A stretch of DNA of 49,934 bases from CAG-791 sp963591995 (GTDB taxonomy: Bacteria > Bacillota > Clostridia > Lachnospirales > Lachnospiraceae): NCBI GenBank assembly GCA_963591995.1, contig CAVAUJ010000012.1, positions 1 through 49,934 on the forward strand, written 5' to 3'. The first letter of the stretch is position 1, and each line of letters opens with the position of its first letter. The position numbers and the translations under genes are program-made. Below are positions 15,918 to 24,148 of the stretch, piece by piece. Under the pieces are notes generated by a model. That model made no database searches. It was not told the DNA's origin and worked only from the letters and a program-made list of their open reading frames with translations.

Positions 15918-17300
15918 CTACCCTTTTTGCTGCTCTTCTGCGGCGCTTACCCCCGCCAGGTGTCCGGTGGACCAGGCAATCTGCAGATTAAAGCCACCGG
16001 TATAGGCATCCACATCCAGCACCTCTCCCGCAAAATAAAGTCCCCTCACTTTTCTGGCCTCCATGGTGGACGGGTTGACCTCTCCGACACAGATGCCGCC
16101 CCGCGTGACAATCGCTTCCGCAAATCCCCGTGTTCCCGTGAGCACCAGCGGCACACTCTTGAGCAATTCCGCCAGCTCCCGCATCTCCCTCTCATTGAAG
16201 GTGTTGATCGGCCGCCTTTGCGTGCGCTCCGCCGCCGAAGGATCCTTCCCCGCCGCATACAGCCCGGCCATTTCCTCGGCAAGGCGCTCCGGCAGAAGGG
16301 TCTTCAGCACATTTCGCAGCTCCTTTTTCGGCGAAAGTGCCGCCTCCCGGCGTATCCTGTTCTCCAGCTCCTCCCCGGAAAGCGCAGGCTTTAAATCCAG
16401 CAGGAGCAGGTATTCCGTTCCCCTCTGCGCAAAATCCGTGTGACAGGAGGCCGAGAGAATGAGTGGCCCGCTGAGTCCGAAATGCGTAAAGAGCAGCTCA
16501 CCGAAGCCCTCATATACCGGGCGCTGTTTCTTTCCTTTTCCCGTTCTCCGAAGGACTCCCGCAGCTGCCCCCGGTGCGTCCATCGCTGCAGCGCTCTTCT
16601 CTCCCGGCCCCGCCTTCGGATCCTCCGGCTGCCGCCGATAAACCGTGACGGCAATATTTTTCAATGCAAGGCCCTGCAGACGAAGCGGCCAGGTCTCTCT
16701 CACAGTCAGAGGAACCAGAGAGGGCGCTCTCTCCTTTACGGCAATGCCCAGCTCCCCGGCAAAGCGATATCCGTCCCCCGTGGAGCCTGTGGACGGATAG
16801 CTCTGCCCGCCCGTTGCAACAATCACCGCGTCCGCTGCAAGCTTCTTCCCGTCTGCCAATACAACGCCGCAGGCCTCCTTCTCCGCAGAGGTGAGGATCC
16901 CCGCCACGTCGGCATGGAACCGGATGTGTCCGCCCTTTCGCCTCAGATGGTGCACCAGCGCATCCGTGACGTCAAAAGCATGGTCCGAGGCCGGAAAGAG
17001 ACGCTTCCCTCTTTCCTCTTTTACCCTGCAGCCGTTGCTCTGCAGGAATTCCGTCATGGCAGCGCTGTCAAAGCTGTACAGCGCACTGTATAAAAACTTC
17101 GGATTGCGAAGGACCTGCGTCAGAAACTCCTCGTTCCCGCAGGCGTTCGAGTAATTGCAGCGTCCCTTTCCGGTAATATATATTTTCTTGCCGGCCTTTT
17201 CGTTGTGCTCCAGAACGGTGACCTCTGCGCCGGCGTCCGCCGCGGCGCAGGCCGCCATGAGTCCCGCGGCCCCGGCGCCTATCACAATTATTTTTCTCAT
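15918..17300 (-). CDS. BaiN/HI0933-family NAD(P)/FAD-dependent oxidoreductase
   Basis: A 460-residue flavoprotein. The N-terminal Rossmann motif is IIVIGAGAAGLMAACAAADA, followed by the family signature KIYITGKGRCNYSNAC near residue 40 and the second FAD contact DAVIVATGGQSYPSTGS. The C-terminus holds GFAEAIVTRGGICVGEVNPS and LYFAGEVLDVDAYTGGFNLQ, the flavin-binding end of this family. A Gly/Ala-rich insertion lies around 235-265. BaiN-type enzymes have been linked to bile acid dehydroxylation, but the family is widespread and mostly uncharacterised, so that role should not be assumed. The ATG at 17300 has AGGAAGG just upstream. It lies 25 bases after the LCP gene and 16 before cmk-ispH. Confidence 0.93.
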   Translation of the reverse strand: MRKIIVIGAGAAGLMAACAAADAGAEVTVLEHNEKAGKKIYITGKGRCNYSNACGNEEFLTQVLRNPKFLYSALYSFDSAAMTEFLQSNGCRVKEERGKRLFPASDHAFDVTDALVHHLRRKGGHIRFHADVAGILTSAEKEACGVVLADGKKLAADAVIVATGGQSYPSTGSTGDGYRFAGELGIAVKERAPSLVPLTVRETWPLRLQGLALKNIAVTVYRRQPEDPKAGPGEKSAAAMDAPGAAAGVLRRTGKGKKQRPVYEGFGELLFTHFGLSGPLILSASCHTDFAQRGTEYLLLLDLKPALSGEELENRIRREAALSPKKELRNVLKTLLPERLAEEMAGLYAAGKDPSAAERTQRRPINTFNEREMRELAELLKSVPLVLTGTRGFAEAIVTRGGICVGEVNPSTMEARKVRGLYFAGEVLDVDAYTGGFNLQIAWSTGHLAGVSAAEEQQKG

Positions 17301-17325
17301 TCTGCCTTCCTGCATCGCCCCGGGC

Positions 17326-19047
17326 TCAATATCCCGATCGCGCGCTGATCTCACTGCTGATGCTCTGCACCGTCTGCGACACCTCGTAGTCCGTATCCTC
17401 GAACAGATATTGGTGCAGCCAGGTCACATTGTCCGTCAGGTGAATGGGAATGACGCAGGACTGATCTCCGATATAGCCCACCGTCCGGTATTGCTCATTC
17501 GGGAAGCCGCTCGTATCTGCAATGTTCATCCGCAATGCCTTCAGGACAAGAGCGGAAATTTCCGCCGCATTCAGCGATGTCCTCACCTCGCTGGCCAGGC
17601 TGTCCGCCGCCTTGAGCATGGCAACCGGCCCTGCACTCTTCAGCTTGGCGAAGGTCTTGGAAAGGACCTCCTTCTGCCGTTCGGTTCTCTTGAAATCGCC
17701 GCCGTCCGTGTAGCGGATCCGGCAATATGCCGTCGCCTGCAGGCCATTCAGTGTCTGCAGACCGGTCGAGGTAATCGGCACGTATTCCTTTCCCAGCTCC
17801 GTAGCCATGGTGGATTGGTAATTGTTCAGATGATCAATCTCGTCCTGCTGCACATCGATTTCAATGCCGCCCACCGCGTCGATCATGTCCGCCACGCCGC
17901 CGAAACCGATGGTGGCGTAGTCCGTGATGTTCAGGTCCAGATTGGTGTTCAGCATGGTGATGGCCTGCTCCGGACCGCCGTAGGCATAGGCGGCATTCGC
18001 CTTCTGGTAATTGCCGCTCCCGATGTCCAGATAGGTGTCCCGGTATACCGAGACCAGTTTGACATCTCCCGTCCTGTCATTGATGGAGGCTATGATCATA
18101 ACGTCCGTCCGGTTGTTCCCCGCATCCAGGCTCTCCTCGGTGGAATCCAGACCGAACAGTGCAATGTTCGTATACCCTGCCATGGAGCCGGTCTCCTGGC
18201 TCTTCTGCACCTCCTCACTGATCAGATCCTTGATGTCCGAGGTGCTCACGCCCTCCATGATTCCGTTCATTCTGGCGGCAACATACAGAATCGGCAGGAG
18301 GATCAGGAGCAGCAGAAGCAGACAAAGGAGCCGGCGCAGCGGATGGCGCTTTCTTTTCTTCTCCTTCTTCTCCTTCCGGCCTTCATCCTTCCGGCTCTTG
18401 CGCCCGGAACGATTCTGCGCCTCCTTATAGGCAAGAAATTCCTCGTACTCCTTCTGTTCCTCTCTGGAAAGCGCGAAACGGGCCGGCTCCTGCCCATCCC
18501 CGGAGGCTCTTCTCCTCTTCCGTCGTCCGATACGGCTCTCCTCCTCGTCCAGATCGTATTCCTCGTACAAAAGATCGTCGTCCTCGTTGTATCTCGTTTT
18601 GCTCTCCTTCCGATCCGCCGCGCGTCGGTGCGCGTCGGCATCCTCTTCCCGCTTCTGCCTCTGTGATTGCTCCTGCTCCGGCCTCTGTGGTTTCCCGTCC
18701 GCACGGTTCGGATCCGTCCGCCGGTGCGTGCCGGCTCCCGGCCGCCCGGAATCCGAAGGCGCCCGCCGCCTCACGCGTTCCTTTGCAGGGGAAGCCGCGG
18801 CGCTCCCGTTCGAGCGATAGGCATCCGCCAATCCGGGCTGCTCCAGTATCGTCTGCCTTTGGATGGCATCCTCCAGATCCAGATCCCATTCCTCCAGGTC
18901 CAGCTCGTCGGTTTCTCCGGCATTCCCGGGCAGATCTGCTTCCGGCCCACCGTTCTCCCCGGCCGGCTCTTCCCCCGCCCCCATATCCAGAATGGAATCC
19001 GGGGTGATCCGCCTTCTGTTCTCATCCTCTTGTCCGTCACGTTTCAT
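17326..19047 (-). CDS. LytR-CpsA-Psr (LCP) family cell-wall ligase
   Basis: A 573-residue type II membrane protein. The first 235 residues are cytoplasmic, highly charged and low in complexity, ending in a Lys/Arg-rich stretch. One membrane helix follows (LLCLLLLLLILLPILYVAAR, about 238-258). The extracellular LCP domain begins near residue 300: IALFGLDSTEE, NNRTDVMIIASINDRTGDVK, LVSVYRDTYLDI, and GGVADMIDAVGGIEIDVQ. Conserved Arg and Asp residues that bind the pyrophosphate lipid are visible. LCP enzymes attach teichoic acid or capsule polymers to peptidoglycan. The long cytoplasmic tail is unusual and could be a regulatory or scaffold region. It is the first gene of the operon that ends with S1. 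No clear promoter could be assigned in the 277-base gap upstream. Confidence 0.92.
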   Translation of the reverse strand: MKRDGQEDENRRRITPDSILDMGAGEEPAGENGGPEADLPGNAGETDELDLEEWDLDLEDAIQRQTILEQPGLADAYRSNGSAAASPAKERVRRRAPSDSGRPGAGTHRRTDPNRADGKPQRPEQEQSQRQKREEDADAHRRAADRKESKTRYNEDDDLLYEEYDLDEEESRIGRRKRRRASGDGQEPARFALSREEQKEYEEFLAYKEAQNRSGRKSRKDEGRKEKKEKKRKRHPLRRLLCLLLLLLILLPILYVAARMNGIMEGVSTSDIKDLISEEVQKSQETGSMAGYTNIALFGLDSTEESLDAGNNRTDVMIIASINDRTGDVKLVSVYRDTYLDIGSGNYQKANAAYAYGGPEQAITMLNTNLDLNITDYATIGFGGVADMIDAVGGIEIDVQQDEIDHLNNYQSTMATELGKEYVPITSTGLQTLNGLQATAYCRIRYTDGGDFKRTERQKEVLSKTFAKLKSAGPVAMLKAADSLASEVRTSLNAAEISALVLKALRMNIADTSGFPNEQYRTVGYIGDQSCVIPIHLTDNVTWLHQYLFEDTDYEVSQTVQSISSEISARSGY

Positions 19048-19324
19048 ATTCCGCGTACCCAGTTATTATCAATGTACCAGTTCGTTTCTTTATCACCTGC
19101 CTTATGCAATGCATGGACAGCTGTCCCCTGCATAAAGACCGGCATCCTTACACGTTATTGACGGCTCCCGGCAGCCCTGTGCCGAGAAATACCGCAAGCG
19201 TAGTGTACCACAATCCGCTATAATGTCTTCATTCTGATTTTCTGAACTTTCTCTGAAACCGGAGCCTCACCGTCCGATTTCCGCATTGCAGCACCGAAGC
19301 TGTAAAGGAGACGATCCATCGATT

Positions 19325-20452
19325 ATGAACCAGTTTGAAGCTTCCAATCCCTCTCATTCCTCCCGCGATGCCGGGCTTACCGCGCTCCGGGCCATCGCGG
19401 CAATTCTCGTCCTTCTGACCCACGTATCCGCGCAGTGGCTGGACACCGCACTTTCGTCCGGCGGTCCTTCTCTTCTCATCACACATGCCTGCAACATTTT
19501 TTCCTTTGCCGGCATCACCTTGTTCGTCATGATCAGCGGTGCACTGTATCTGTCTCCGGATCACCGGAGCAAGAGCACCTCCCCTGCCTTCATGTGCCAA
19601 AAAGCCGCTCACTTTTTCCTCCTGTATTGCTTCTGGAAGATTTTCTACCTCGTCGAGGACATGCTGCTGCACCCGGAGCTCCTCGCAGGGTCCGCAACCC
19701 CTGCCGAGGCGTGCAAGGAGCACCTCTTCCTCGCCTTTTTCCGCGTCCATGGCAAATATCATCTCTGGTATCTTCCCATGTTCGTTCTGCTCCTGCTGCT
19801 GGTCCCCCTGCTCTATGAGGGTGCCCGGAATCTGCGCATCTGCGCGGTGTATCTCACGGTCTTTCTGGGCGTTGCCATTCTGCTGCCCACCCTGTTCCTC
19901 TTTGAATTCCCCTTCAAGTATCTCCTGATGGATTTCCGGAATCTTTTCGATGCGGCTTATTTCTGCGGATATCCGGGCTATTTCCTGCTGGGGCATGTGC
20001 TCTATGAGATGCTGCAGAGGAGACGGCCGTTTGCCGCCGGCCGGTACCTTCTCTGGCTCGCCGCTCTTGCCGCCACGGCAGCGGCAGCTGTCCTTCAGGC
20101 CGGACGTTCCGCAGCCGATGCCGTCAGCTGCAGCGACTTCTCCACGCCCTTCGTGCTCAACACGCTCCTGCTGTCATCGGCCTGCTTTGTCAGCGCCTGC
20201 GCCCGCCGAACACAACCCAAGGGCGGCGTGGCCAATCTCCTCCGAAGGGCTGCCGCATCCCTGTCTGCCGCCTCCTTCGGCATTTACCTCCTGCACCCGT
20301 TTCTCCTCGATCTCCTCCGGCCCCGGCTCCTGTCCCTTCTGCCGGATCCCCTGAGCGGAATCCCCCTCCTGCTGGTCCTTCTCCTGGTGCTGACCTACGC
20401 CCTTTCCCGGCTGATCGGAAAAGTCCCTCTCCTTCGCCGCCTGGTGCGTTAA
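19325..20452 (+). CDS. Membrane acyltransferase (acyltransferase_3 family)
   Basis: A 375-residue integral membrane protein with about ten hydrophobic segments. The N-terminus has the family motif GLTALRAIAAILVLLTHVSA, with the catalytic-type His, and MISGALYLSP follows. Residues about 130-160 include HGKYHLWYLPMFVLLLLLV, as in O-acetyl or O-succinyl transferases of surface glycans (OafA/WecH-like). The C-terminus contains SFGIYLLHPFLLDLL. I use the ATG at 19325; AAGGAG lies 15 bases before it, a rather long spacing, so a non-ATG start slightly upstream is possible. A -10 box TATAAT is at 19219-19224 with no recognisable -35. It is a single-gene unit followed by a bidirectional terminator; the acceptor is unknown. 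Confidence 0.88.
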   Translation: MNQFEASNPSHSSRDAGLTALRAIAAILVLLTHVSAQWLDTALSSGGPSLLITHACNIFSFAGITLFVMISGALYLSPDHRSKSTSPAFMCQKAAHFFLLYCFWKIFYLVEDMLLHPELLAGSATPAEACKEHLFLAFFRVHGKYHLWYLPMFVLLLLLVPLLYEGARNLRICAVYLTVFLGVAILLPTLFLFEFPFKYLLMDFRNLFDAAYFCGYPGYFLLGHVLYEMLQRRRPFAAGRYLLWLAALAATAAAAVLQAGRSAADAVSCSDFSTPFVLNTLLLSSACFVSACARRTQPKGGVANLLRRAAASLSAASFGIYLLHPFLLDLLRPRLLSLLPDPLSGIPLLLVLLLVLTYALSRLIGKVPLLRRLVR

Positions 20453-20470
20453 CAACCCGGAATACGAAAA

Positions 20471-20502
20471 GAGCACATCTGCTTTGACAGATGTGCTCAA
20501 AT
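20471..20502. terminator. Terminator between acyltransferase and tpiA
   Basis: An 11-bp stem, GAGCACATCTG (20471-20481) with CAGATGTGCTC (20488-20498). On the minus strand it is followed by TTTTCG and ends the gap-pgk-tpiA operon; on the plus strand it is followed by AAATATT and is weaker. Confidence 0.75.
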
Positions 20503-20551
20503 ATTGCAGGAACCGTTGGATCCGTTTCTGTGGAAAAGCTACCACGAAATC

Positions 20552-21304
20552 TTACTTGTTGTAATTAACGATCTGACCGAAATCCGCCTTCAGCGCTGCC
20601 CCTCCGATCAGTCCGCCGTCGATGTCGGGCTTGGCAAGGAGCTCCTTGCAGTTCCCGGCGTTCATGGAGCCGCCGTACTGAATGCGGATCTTCTCCGCCG
20701 TATCGGTATCGTAGATCTCCGCTATGGTCTGACGGATGGCTGCGCAAACCTCTTCTGCCTGCTCGGCGGTAGCGGTCTTGCCCGTTCCGATTGCCCAGAT
20801 GGGCTCATAGGCGATGACCAGCTCTGCCGCCTGCTCCGCGGACACACCCTGCAGGTCGGATTTGATCTGCAGACGGATCCAGTCCAGCGTAACGCCGGCC
20901 TCACGCTGCTCCAGTGTCTCGCCGCAGCACAGAATGGGTGTCAGACCATTCTCGATGGCCTTCCGCACCTTCCGGTTCAGGAACGCATCGTCCTCACCGT
21001 AGTACTGTCTTCTCTCGGAGTGACCGATGATGACATACTTCACGCCGGCATCCACCAGCATCGCCGCAGAAATCTCACCGGTGTAGGCGCCCTTGTCCTG
21101 ATCCGAGATGTTCTCTGCGCCAAGCTGCACATTCGTTCCCCTGATCGCCTCTGCAACCGGCACAAGATCAATGGCGGGGACGCAATAGACAACATCCACC
21201 TCCGGGTTGTCCACCAGGGGCTTGAGGAGTTCAACCAGCTCCTTTGCCTCACTCGGTGTCTTATTCATCTTCCAGTTGCCGGCAATAATCTTCTTCCGTG
21301 CCAT
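20552..21304 (-). CDS. tpiA: Triosephosphate isomerase
   Basis: A 250-residue TIM barrel enzyme that interconverts dihydroxyacetone phosphate and glyceraldehyde 3-phosphate. Active-site residues are visible: Lys in KIIAGNWKMNKTP, His in YVIIGHSERRQYYGE and Glu in IAYEPIWAIGTGKTA; the phosphate-binding end IGGAALKADFG is present. Length is normal. The ATG at 21304 has GGAGG with a good spacing. It is the third gene of the gap-pgk-tpiA operon, 85 bases after pgk, and is followed by a terminator. Confidence 0.98.
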   Translation of the reverse strand: MARKKIIAGNWKMNKTPSEAKELVELLKPLVDNPEVDVVYCVPAIDLVPVAEAIRGTNVQLGAENISDQDKGAYTGEISAAMLVDAGVKYVIIGHSERRQYYGEDDAFLNRKVRKAIENGLTPILCCGETLEQREAGVTLDWIRLQIKSDLQGVSAEQAAELVIAYEPIWAIGTGKTATAEQAEEVCAAIRQTIAEIYDTDTAEKIRIQYGGSMNAGNCKELLAKPDIDGGLIGGAALKADFGQIVNYNK

Positions 21305-21389
21305 GTCCTTTTCCTCCAAACCATTCTGCATCTTTGTTCCGCAGACCTGTGTCAGCTTCTAAACACAGGCCTGCGTCCGGCTGTGGGAT

Positions 21390-22628
21390 TTACTTATCGT
21401 CCGCAGCATAAACACCAGGCAGCTCCTTGCCTTCCAGGAACTCCAGCGAAGCACCGCCGCCGGTGGAAATATGGCTCATCTTGTCCGCATACCCCAGCTG
21501 ATTGACCGCTGCTGCGGAATCGCCGCCGCCGATGATGGTCGTTGCGTCCGTCTCTGCCAGTGCCTTTGCAACCGCCTTGGTCCCCTCTGCCAGCACCGGA
21601 TTCTCGAACACGCCCATCGGTCCGTTCCATACAACCGTCTTGGCCGATGCCACCGCCTCTGCGTACAGAGCCCGGGTCTTCGGTCCGATATCCATTCCCA
21701 TCTTGTCTGCAGGAATCTTGTCGATGTCGACCACTTCCGTCGCAATGGCTGCGTCGTCAATGGGATCCGGGAAGTGATCCGTAACCACGGCATCTACCGG
21801 GAGCAGCAGCTTTTTGCCGAGGCTCTCTGCCTTCTCCAGCATCTCCTTGCAATAATCCACCTTGGTCTCATCGCAAAGGGAGGTACCGATCTCATAACCC
21901 TGTGCCTTTGCAAACGTATAAGCCATGCCGCCGCCGATGATCAGCGTATCGCACTTCTCCAGCAGGTTGGAAATAACATTCAGCTTGTCCGCAACCTTGG
22001 CGCCGCCGAGAATTGCCACAAACGGACGAACCGGATCTTCTACCGCGTTGCCGAGGAACTTGATCTCCTTCTGCATCAGATAGCCGACTGCGCAGGTGCC
22101 GCCCTTCTCACGAATGTACTTCGTCACAACGGCAACCGAGGCATGTGCTCTGTGTGCGGAACCGAAGGCATCGCAGACATAATCATCCGCCAGCTCTGCC
22201 AGCTCCTTGGCGAATTCCTCACCGGCTTCCTTCGTCTTCGTCTCCTCCTTGCCGCGGAAACGCGTGTTCTGCAGCAGGACAACGTCGCCCTCCTTCATGG
22301 CAGCAACCGCGTCGGTAGCCGCCTGGCCGGTTACGCTGTAGTCGGAAACAAAGGTTACGTTCTTGCCGAGCTTCTCCGAAAGGCGCTCTGCCACGGGTGC
22401 CAGAGACTCTCCTTCGTTGGGGCCGTTCTTTACCTTTCCGAGATGGGAGCAAAGGATCACCTTTGCACCTTCCCCGATAAGCTTCTGAATCGTGGGCAGT
22501 GCGGCAACAATACGGGTTTCATCCGTAATCTTTCCCTCTTTGAGCGGAACGTTGAAATCGCATCTGACCAGAACTCTTCTGCCGGCTGCATTAAAATCAT
22601 CTACGGTCTTTTTGTTCAAAGCTGCCAT
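21390..22628 (-). CDS. pgk: Phosphoglycerate kinase
   Basis: A 412-residue two-domain kinase that makes ATP from 1,3-bisphosphoglycerate. Seen motifs are VLVRCDFNVPLKEGKITDET near residue 19, the substrate-binding LCSHLGKVKNGPNE, the hinge region AILGGAKVADKLNVISNL, and the nucleotide-binding TTIIGGGDSAAAVNQLG near the C-terminus. It has an AAAGGAG ribosome binding site. It follows gap by 214 bases; that gap contains a very strong hairpin with a short T-run, which suggests partial termination and so a step-down in expression from gap to pgk-tpiA. Confidence 0.98.
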   Translation of the reverse strand: MAALNKKTVDDFNAAGRRVLVRCDFNVPLKEGKITDETRIVAALPTIQKLIGEGAKVILCSHLGKVKNGPNEGESLAPVAERLSEKLGKNVTFVSDYSVTGQAATDAVAAMKEGDVVLLQNTRFRGKEETKTKEAGEEFAKELAELADDYVCDAFGSAHRAHASVAVVTKYIREKGGTCAVGYLMQKEIKFLGNAVEDPVRPFVAILGGAKVADKLNVISNLLEKCDTLIIGGGMAYTFAKAQGYEIGTSLCDETKVDYCKEMLEKAESLGKKLLLPVDAVVTDHFPDPIDDAAIATEVVDIDKIPADKMGMDIGPKTRALYAEAVASAKTVVWNGPMGVFENPVLAEGTKAVAKALAETDATTIIGGGDSAAAVNQLGYADKMSHISTGGGASLEFLEGKELPGVYAADDK

Positions 22629-22763
22629 GTCAAATCTCCTTTACTCTGAATGTTCCGGACGGCAGCTGCCCCCGTGCCGAAGGCACGCTGCAGCTGACTT
22701 TCCCTTCCGGTGCTGCCTGCATCCGCGGGCAGCTCGTTTCCCTGCGGTGACGGTCCAAGCCGC

Positions 22764-22801
22764 AAAACCAAGGCCCGGGCCCATGGGGGCCCGGGCCTTG
22801 G
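22764..22801 (-). terminator. Strong GC hairpin between gap and pgk
   Basis: On the minus strand CCAAGGCCCGGGC pairs with GCCCGGGCCTTGG across a short loop and is followed by TTTTGCGG. The stem is very stable but the T-run is short. Because pgk lies downstream, it is more likely an attenuating or mRNA-stabilising hairpin than a full stop. Confidence 0.7.
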
Positions 22802-22842
22802 TAGCAATCAATCGTTCTGCTGCGGCTGTCTGCCGACTGAAA

Positions 22843-23862
22843 TTACTTGTTCAGAAGGGAGCCGAAGTGCTTGATGGTGCGAACCATCTGGCTGGTATAG
22901 GAATTCTCGTTGTCGTACCAGGAAACAACCTGAACCTCGGTGGTTCCGTTGTCCAGAGGCAGAACCATGGTCTGTGTTGCATCGAACAGAGAGCCATAGG
23001 TCATTCCGACGATATCGGAGGAAACGATCTCATCCTCGTTGTAGCCGAAGGACTCGGTAGCTGCTGCCTTCATTGCTGCATTGATCTGATCCTTGGTAAC
23101 CTCACCCTCAACAACAGCGGTCAGGATGGTGGTGGAGCCGGTAGGTGTAGGAACACGCTGTGCGGAGCCGATCAGCTTGCCGTTCAGCTCAGGAATAACA
23201 AGGCCGATTGCCTTTGCAGCGCCGGTGCTGTTGGGAACGATGTTCACAGCTGCAGCGCGGGATCTTCTCAGATCGCCCTTTCTCTGCGGGCCGTCCAGTG
23301 TCATCTGGTCGCCGGTGTAAGCATGAATGGTGCACATAATACCGGACTTGATGGGAGCCAGATCGTTCAGAGCCTTCGCCATAGGAGCCAGGCAGTTCGT
23401 GGTGCAGGAAGCTGCGGAGATGATCTTGTCCTCTGCAGTCAGTCCCTGATGGTTTACATTGTAAACGATGGTAGGAAGATCATTTCCGGCAGGAGCAGAA
23501 ATGACAACGTGCTTTGCACCGGCATCGATGTGAGCCTGTGCCTTTGCCTTGGAGGTGTAGAAGCCGGTGCACTCCAGAACTACATCAACACCAAGCTCGC
23601 CCCAGGGAAGCTCTGCTGCGTTTGCCTTTGCATAGATGGTGATCTTCTTGCCGTCAACCGAGATGTAATCCTCGCCGGCCTCAACCTTGTCGCACAGTGC
23701 ATATCTGCCCTGTGTGGAATCATACTTGAGAAGGTGAGCGAGCATCTTGGGAGAAGTCAGGTCGTTGATTGCAACGATCTCAAATCCTTCTGCACCGAAC
23801 ATCTGACGGAAAGCAAGACGGCCGATACGGCCAAAACCATTAATCGCAACTTTAACTGCCAT
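22843..23862 (-). CDS. gap: Glyceraldehyde-3-phosphate dehydrogenase (type I)
   Basis: A 339-residue NAD-dependent glycolytic dehydrogenase. The N-terminus has VKVAINGFGRIGRLAFRQMF, the NAD-binding fold. The catalytic cysteine is Cys153 in SAASCTTNCLAPMAKALND, with the activating His in CTIHAYTGDQM. The C-terminus has VVSWYDNENSYTSQMVRTI. The start has AGGAGG eight bases upstream. Codon use is strongly biased, as expected for one of the most abundant proteins of the cell. It is the first gene of the glycolytic operon. Confidence 0.98.
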   Translation of the reverse strand: MAVKVAINGFGRIGRLAFRQMFGAEGFEIVAINDLTSPKMLAHLLKYDSTQGRYALCDKVEAGEDYISVDGKKITIYAKANAAELPWGELGVDVVLECTGFYTSKAKAQAHIDAGAKHVVISAPAGNDLPTIVYNVNHQGLTAEDKIISAASCTTNCLAPMAKALNDLAPIKSGIMCTIHAYTGDQMTLDGPQRKGDLRRSRAAAVNIVPNSTGAAKAIGLVIPELNGKLIGSAQRVPTPTGSTTILTAVVEGEVTKDQINAAMKAAATESFGYNEDEIVSSDIVGMTYGSLFDATQTMVLPLDNGTTEVQVVSWYDNENSYTSQMVRTIKHFGSLLNK

Positions 23863-23890
23863 TTTTCAATCCTCCTGAAAAATTTTCTTG

Positions 23891-23916
23891 ATTGACTCCC
23901 ATAACAGCTTGTCAAT
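23891..23916 (-). promoter_or_regulatory. Inverted repeat in the gap leader
   Basis: ATTGAC (23891-23896) and GTCAAT (23911-23916) form an inverted repeat 14 bases apart; one arm is part of TTGACA, a perfect -35 on the minus strand, but no good -10 is found at the usual distance. It may be an operator for a glycolytic repressor. No CggR-type gene lies in this operon. Confidence 0.35.
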
Positions 23917-23987
23917 TTTTTATCAGCAAGCTTTATGATACTCGACCGCCCGAACAATTTCAAGTGGCGACGGCTGAAAACTCACAT

Positions 23988-24016
23988 TTCCGTGCACCGT
24001 TCAGATCTGCTATGAT
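23988..24016 (+). promoter_or_regulatory. Possible promoter of the PHP phosphatase gene
   Basis: TTCCGT (23988-23993), a 17-base spacer and TATGAT (24011-24016). It lies about 130 bases before the start codon, so the leader would contain the 12-bp tandem repeat. Confidence 0.4.
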
Positions 24017-24060
24017 ACCCGTGGTGCGCCGGAAAGACGCGCCGGCTTTGCCGTTCTTCC

Positions 24061-24120
24061 GGCAGCTGTTCCAATCGTTGTTCCGATCGTTGTTCCGGCA
24101 GCTGTTCTGCCGGCTGTTGT
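24061..24120. repeat. Five 12-bp tandem repeats upstream of the PHP phosphatase
   Basis: Units GGCAGCTGTTCC, AATCGTTGTTCC, GATCGTTGTTCC, GGCAGCTGTTCT and GCCGGCTGTTGT run without gaps from 24061 to 24120. The array is outside any gene I can support and ends 28 bases before the start codon. A copy-number change here would alter the leader of the phosphatase mRNA. Confidence 0.85.
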
Positions 24121-24148
24121 GGATTTGCACCGTTTTCCGGAGGTCTGT

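Noticed and set aside
15918..17300. Bile acid dehydroxylation (bai) operon
   Set aside because: The flavoprotein is of the BaiN family, but no other bai gene is near and the family is widespread. It sits in a housekeeping operon.
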